NCBI GenBank assembly: GCA_964534315.1
Contig: CAZHOV010000115.1
Coordinates: 1-17,685, forward strand
From: CAZHOV01 sp964534315
GTDB taxonomy: Bacteria; Bacteroidota; Bacteroidia; Chitinophagales; Saprospiraceae
Length of the DNA stretch: 17,685 bases
Direction of reading: 5' to 3'
Shown: positions 14,358 through 17,685 of the stretch, piece after piece
How the letters are laid out: each line of letters opens with the position of its first letter
Numbering within the stretch: the stretch's first letter is position 1
Program-made: the position numbers and the translations under genes
The notes under the pieces: generated by a model
What the model was told of the DNA's origin: nothing
The model's database searches: none
The model's input: only the letters and a program-made list of their open reading frames with translations

Positions 14358-16493
14358 ATGGGAGAAGTATACGGACCATTATTTCCGGTTCCTGTTCTTC
14401 AGCAAACCGAGGAGGGAGCTAAACTGGAATCAAGGCTGGTCACTATGGTTGATCAGAAACATGCCTATACCCTGAACTTTTGGGAACTATTCAGAGCCGG
14501 TCTGCTGGATGTTAATCAGCAAAACGGGGTTTTATCTTATGCAGAGCATACCACTATTTCCCTAAAAGAGCTAGCCCATTTGTTGAAGGCGGGACTGATA
14601 AAGGGGATCGGGAAAGTTTCGGCCAAACGGATCATTCAACGCTTTGGGGTGAATACGGTGAAGATACTCGATGAGCAACCCGAACAGTTGCTCGCCATTG
14701 AAGGTATTGGACCGAAACGACTTGCCTTAATCCGTAAAAATTGGCGTCTCCAGAAATCAAAAGCCGCTATCCACTTCTTTCTTAAAGAGAACCACATTGC
14801 GCCTAATCTAGCCAATCCAATTTTCCAACAGTTCCGGGATAAAGGGATCGAAATGCTTAAGCATAGGCCCTACGAGGTAGCCCTGCGTTTAAAAGGCTTT
14901 ACGCTGGAAGATGCCGATAAGATCGCCCGTAAACAGGGGTATCCCAAAGATCATGCTCCACGGCTGCAGGCTTACTTAAAAATGAAAATACAACAATTTG
15001 CAGCTAAGGGATGCTCCCACGTGCCAAGGAAACAACTGTTAAAGGAATTGGAACCGGTGTTGAAGGTGAATACAGATCTACTGAATAGTCAATTGAGCGC
15101 GTTGGTGGAAAAAGAGACAGTAGCTATGAAAATGGTTGAGGTCAACGACGAACCCCGACAGTATATCGTTCATCCCCCTCTTAAACAAGCTGAGGAGCAA
15201 TTGCTCGATCAATTGAATAAGCTAAATGATCAACATCCGCAAGATCAACCTGGTCTTAAAGCCCTGGATACATTCTTGGTTCATTTTAATTCCAGCTTAA
15301 CGAACGCCCAACAAGCGGCGATTAAGCTCAGTATTTCCAATAAATTTCTCATGGTATCGGGAAGTATAGCTTCAGGGCAGCACCAGATCATTAACGGGGT
15401 AATAGACTTTCTAAACCTTAAAGGCAATCAATACCGGATCATAACTCCCACTCCCCTGGAAGCCAAAAATTTTGCTGATGTGTCAGGCCGAAAGGCAGTT
15501 CCATTTTCTGAACTTACTGCCAAGCAAGCTTCCACCTTAAAGATCAAGCGATTAGAAAGAAGGGGCTCCAAAGTTAAGTTAGTTGTTATTTGCCATGCGG
15601 ATCAGTTAGATACGTTTCAGCTATTAGAAATAATTCGGACGATCCCGGAATCGTCCCGGGTGTTGTGGTTTGGTGATCACAGGCAGTTGCCGGCTACCTC
15701 GGGGAGTCATCCTTTTACCGACCTATTTGATAGTGGCCGTTTTAAGAATATCTATTTACCTCCCCTTACAGAGCAACTCCGCCAGTCCTCTCTTTTGGAA
15801 AAGATGCATGAGATCAGACGGGGTGTCTTTCCGAAACTGAAGACCAATAAGGATGCAGACTTCTTTTTTATTAACAAAGAAGATACGGAAGAAATTAATC
15901 GCACCATCCTCAAATTGGTAAAAGAGCGTTTACCAAAACGATATAAACTGAATCCCCTCAAAGATATTCAGGTGGTTAGCCTGATGGAAAATGGCATTAT
16001 TGGGTCCAATCAACTAAATGACCTGCTCCGGGAGCAGTTGAATCCCTCCGCAACAGAGATTTTTTGGAAGGGTAAAGTATTCCGAAAGGGAGACAAGGTG
16101 ATCCAACTGCAGGACGACTATCAAAAAGGAATATTAAAAGGAGAGATTGGACAGATCAAGCGAATCAACAAGTTTAGAGATACGCTTTCCGTTCAGTTTT
16201 CCAATCGCTTCATACTTTACCAACTTCACGAGCTCGACGATCTGAGCCTGGCCTATGCCTTGCCCGTCAATCATATTCAGCGGTTGAGTACTCCTTGTGT
16301 CATCTTACCGGTACATACTTCTCATTATCCCATGTTATTTCGGCAAGCGTTGTATTCCACCATGAGTAAAGCCACCCGGCTGATGATCATGGTCGGAACA
16401 AAGAATGCAGTTTGGATAGGGGTAAAGAATGATAAGGAATTACTGAGAAATTCTGGGTTGATCAAAAAATTTGGGATGACCCATGTTCCCTAA
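14358..16493 (+). CDS. RecD2-like protein with a degenerate, probably inactive helicase core
   Basis: The 711-aa protein has the layout of RecD2, a 5'-3' SF1B DNA helicase. A helix-hairpin-helix region (about 74-130, LIKGIGKVSAKRIIQRFG and AIEGIGPKRLALI) is followed by the helicase core and the end LPVHTSHYPMLFRQALYSTMSKAT. The ATPase residues are gone. Walker A GGPGTGKT is replaced by G335-S-I-A-S-G-Q341-H342, and the Walker B DE by C412-H413 (ICHADQLD). The HKSQGSE motif becomes NHIQRLS (638-644), and the TRA arginine becomes K671. Motif III GDxxQLP (439-445) and a motif IV-like LTEQLRQ remain. The frame is open throughout and codon use is ordinary, so this is a conserved-looking protein that may bind DNA without unwinding it. 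The usual RecD2 N-terminal OB-like segment was not recognised. Function unknown. Confidence 0.8.
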   Translation: MGEVYGPLFPVPVLQQTEEGAKLESRLVTMVDQKHAYTLNFWELFRAGLLDVNQQNGVLSYAEHTTISLKELAHLLKAGLIKGIGKVSAKRIIQRFGVNTVKILDEQPEQLLAIEGIGPKRLALIRKNWRLQKSKAAIHFFLKENHIAPNLANPIFQQFRDKGIEMLKHRPYEVALRLKGFTLEDADKIARKQGYPKDHAPRLQAYLKMKIQQFAAKGCSHVPRKQLLKELEPVLKVNTDLLNSQLSALVEKETVAMKMVEVNDEPRQYIVHPPLKQAEEQLLDQLNKLNDQHPQDQPGLKALDTFLVHFNSSLTNAQQAAIKLSISNKFLMVSGSIASGQHQIINGVIDFLNLKGNQYRIITPTPLEAKNFADVSGRKAVPFSELTAKQASTLKIKRLERRGSKVKLVVICHADQLDTFQLLEIIRTIPESSRVLWFGDHRQLPATSGSHPFTDLFDSGRFKNIYLPPLTEQLRQSSLLEKMHEIRRGVFPKLKTNKDADFFFINKEDTEEINRTILKLVKERLPKRYKLNPLKDIQVVSLMENGIIGSNQLNDLLREQLNPSATEIFWKGKVFRKGDKVIQLQDDYQKGILKGEIGQIKRINKFRDTLSVQFSNRFILYQLHELDDLSLAYALPVNHIQRLSTPCVILPVHTSHYPMLFRQALYSTMSKATRLMIMVGTKNAVWIGVKNDKELLRNSGLIKKFGMTHVP

Positions 16494-17443
16494 GCCCGCT
16501 GCTCCATTTTTTCCACCACCAGATTTAGAATGTGAAATGCAGTGGCAGCCATGCGATTTCCTTTATTGTCGAGCGTTGGATTGATCTCTGTGACTTCAAA
16601 GCAACCGATCTTATTACTTTTGAATAGTTCGGATACCAGTAGCGCCGCCTCTTCCGAATAGAATCCTCCCGGCACCGGGGTACCCGTTCCTGTAGAAACC
16701 TGATCGGGATCCATGCTGTCTACATCAAAGGAAATGTAAATGGTCTTGCAATGATCCAGCTTTTCAAGTATTTCTTCAGCAACTTTTTTGAGCCCGTGCC
16801 TGCGGCAGAAGGGTACCGAATAATTTGCGATATTCTTCTCTTTGATTAGGTACTGTTCCTCTGGCTCTACATCTCGAAGTCCGACAAAAATGAGGTCTTC
16901 GGGGTCAATCCAGGGAGCGGGAGCTACGTTTTTTATAGCATCCCATAGGCGCTTGGTCTCACCTACTACCTCGTTGCGCTGAAAATGCAGATCGTCCTCA
17001 TTTAGTGCCATCGCCAACGGCATGCCGTGGACATTTCCGGAAGGAGTGGTATAAGGCGTATGCATGTCAGCATGCGCGTCGATCCAAACAACGCCGATCC
17101 GGTCTTCAGGATATGCATTTTTTAAGCCGGCTATGGTGCCCCCCGCTACGGAATGGTCCCCGGAAAGTATGATCGGCATCTTGCCGGATTTGATAGCTTC
17201 GGTAATGGTAAAGGTCGCATGATGATACACATCCAAAATACCACTCAGGTATTTGGCAAACGGCGTGTCGATCTCTTCGTAAAGCAAATCATTGTGTGTA
17301 GGAATTACAGTGGAAGGAACTCTGGTAAATAGAGGATTTCCGTTGCGATAGCCTTCTATTTTTAAAGCCTCTATCCCCATACTCGCTCCCCTCGTGCCCG
17401 CTCCTAATTCAGATTTGATCTCAATGAATGTTATTTCTCCCAT
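16490..17443 (-). CDS. rocF: Arginase (ureohydrolase family)
   Basis: Arginase hydrolyses L-arginine to ornithine and urea in the cytoplasm with a binuclear manganese centre. All metal ligands are present in the 317-aa protein: H97 (SGDHSVAGG), D122, H124 and D126 (IDAHADMHTP), D240 and D242 (SFDVDSMDPDQVSTGTGTPVPGG). The substrate-binding SGNVHGMP segment (H139 at its centre) and E287 also fit arginase rather than agmatinase. The length is normal for the family. The gene is alone on its strand and its last 4 nt overlap the end of the RecD2-like gene tail to tail; there is no functional link between the two. Other ureohydrolases are a possible but less likely alternative. Confidence 0.95.
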   Translation of the reverse strand: MGEITFIEIKSELGAGTRGASMGIEALKIEGYRNGNPLFTRVPSTVIPTHNDLLYEEIDTPFAKYLSGILDVYHHATFTITEAIKSGKMPIILSGDHSVAGGTIAGLKNAYPEDRIGVVWIDAHADMHTPYTTPSGNVHGMPLAMALNEDDLHFQRNEVVGETKRLWDAIKNVAPAPWIDPEDLIFVGLRDVEPEEQYLIKEKNIANYSVPFCRRHGLKKVAEEILEKLDHCKTIYISFDVDSMDPDQVSTGTGTPVPGGFYSEEAALLVSELFKSNKIGCFEVTEINPTLDNKGNRMAATAFHILNLVVEKMEQRA

Positions 17444-17491
17444 AAAGTTATGGTTATTTATATATCAGAATGGTGAATTTTATTGGCGGCC

Positions 17492-17504
17492 CAATTATAC
17501 AAAA
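17492..17504 (-). promoter_or_regulatory. Candidate promoter element of the arginase gene
   Basis: The minus-strand TTTTGTATAATTG lies 48 nt before the arginase ATG and is identical to the element before the WYL gene. Just upstream is a small inverted repeat, TGGCAA-A-TTGCCA (17509-17521), placed where a regulator could affect initiation. Both are pattern observations. Confidence 0.35.
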
Positions 17505-17610
17505 CTATTGGCAAATTGCCATTAGCAATATGCAATTAGTAGTTTGTCAACTAAATTGATTCAGTAAATTAAGTAGTAAGGCAAAAAAATTGGTAGAATA
17601 ATTTTTTCAG

Positions 17611-17673
17611 GTTCAAATGAAAATTCCTTCATAATTTCCAAGTATTCAATTATTCAGTCAATTTCATTTGAAC
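17611..17673. repeat. 12-bp perfect inverted repeat with 39-nt loop
   Basis: GTTCAAATGAAA (17611-17622) and TTTCATTTGAAC (17662-17673) are exact reverse complements separated by 39 AT-rich bases. No gene lies within it. It could be a transcription terminator or operator of a gene beyond the right edge, or one end of a small mobile element; nothing in the window decides this. The rest of 17522-17685 shows no gene. Confidence 0.6.
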
Positions 17674-17685
17674 AAATTATTATAC

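Noticed and set aside
14358..16493. The RecD2-like gene as a pseudogene or the product of sequencing error
   Set aside because: There is no stop or frameshift over 711 codons; the losses are clean substitutions at separate motifs while the surrounding sequence is well kept.

Overview
The window looks like a chromosomal segment of a member of the Bacteroidota, possibly near the Saprospiria. The evidence is a moderately AT-rich sequence, few recognisable Shine-Dalgarno sites, and promoter-like elements of the TTTG / TAnnTTTG type. A lipoprotein has acidic residues right after its lipobox cysteine, and a TonB-dependent receptor begins with a carboxypeptidase-regulatory-like domain. The assignment comes from gene style only; there is no rRNA or marker gene in the window.

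Left part (1-10761): a complete-looking type I-B CRISPR-Cas locus. Eight cas genes lie on the minus strand in the order cas8b, cas7, cas5, cas3, cas6, cas1, cas2, cas4. The gaps are 10 nt or less, or the genes overlap, so they form one operon. It runs leftward into an AT-rich leader (915-1106) and a CRISPR array of 13 identical 37-nt repeats, which continues past the left edge. The repeat, read on the minus strand, ends in ATTGAAAC, the usual Cas6-generated crRNA handle. The array is therefore transcribed in the same direction as the cas genes, and new spacers enter at the right end (near 914). A WYL-domain transcription regulator sits directly upstream of cas8b on the same strand. Cas8b, Cas7, Cas5 and Cas6 would form Cascade, Cas3 would be the nuclease-helicase, and Cas1, Cas2 and Cas4 would acquire spacers. 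A 10-N assembly gap in cas3 falls in a conserved helicase motif and appears to have no missing sequence behind it.

Middle part (10762-14357): a plus-strand pair of genes encodes an acidic surface-type lipoprotein and an overlapping TonB-dependent receptor with a ZnuD-like plug. A perfect 8-1-8 palindrome upstream (TTGCAACA-A-TGTTGCAA) looks like a Fur/Zur-family operator, so metal (perhaps zinc) uptake is the best guess. The pair is bracketed by copies of a 16-nt sequence, and downstream there is an array of 12 octamer repeats followed by a second pyrimidine-rich octamer array.

Right part (14358-17685): a 711-aa RecD2-like protein keeps the helix-hairpin-helix region and the overall helicase layout. 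It has lost the key residues of Walker A, Walker B and the late helicase motifs, so it looks like an intact gene for an ATPase-dead helicase homologue. This is the most unusual item in the window. It converges on, and overlaps by 4 nt, a canonical arginase gene on the minus strand. The last 240 nt are non-coding and contain a 12-bp inverted repeat.
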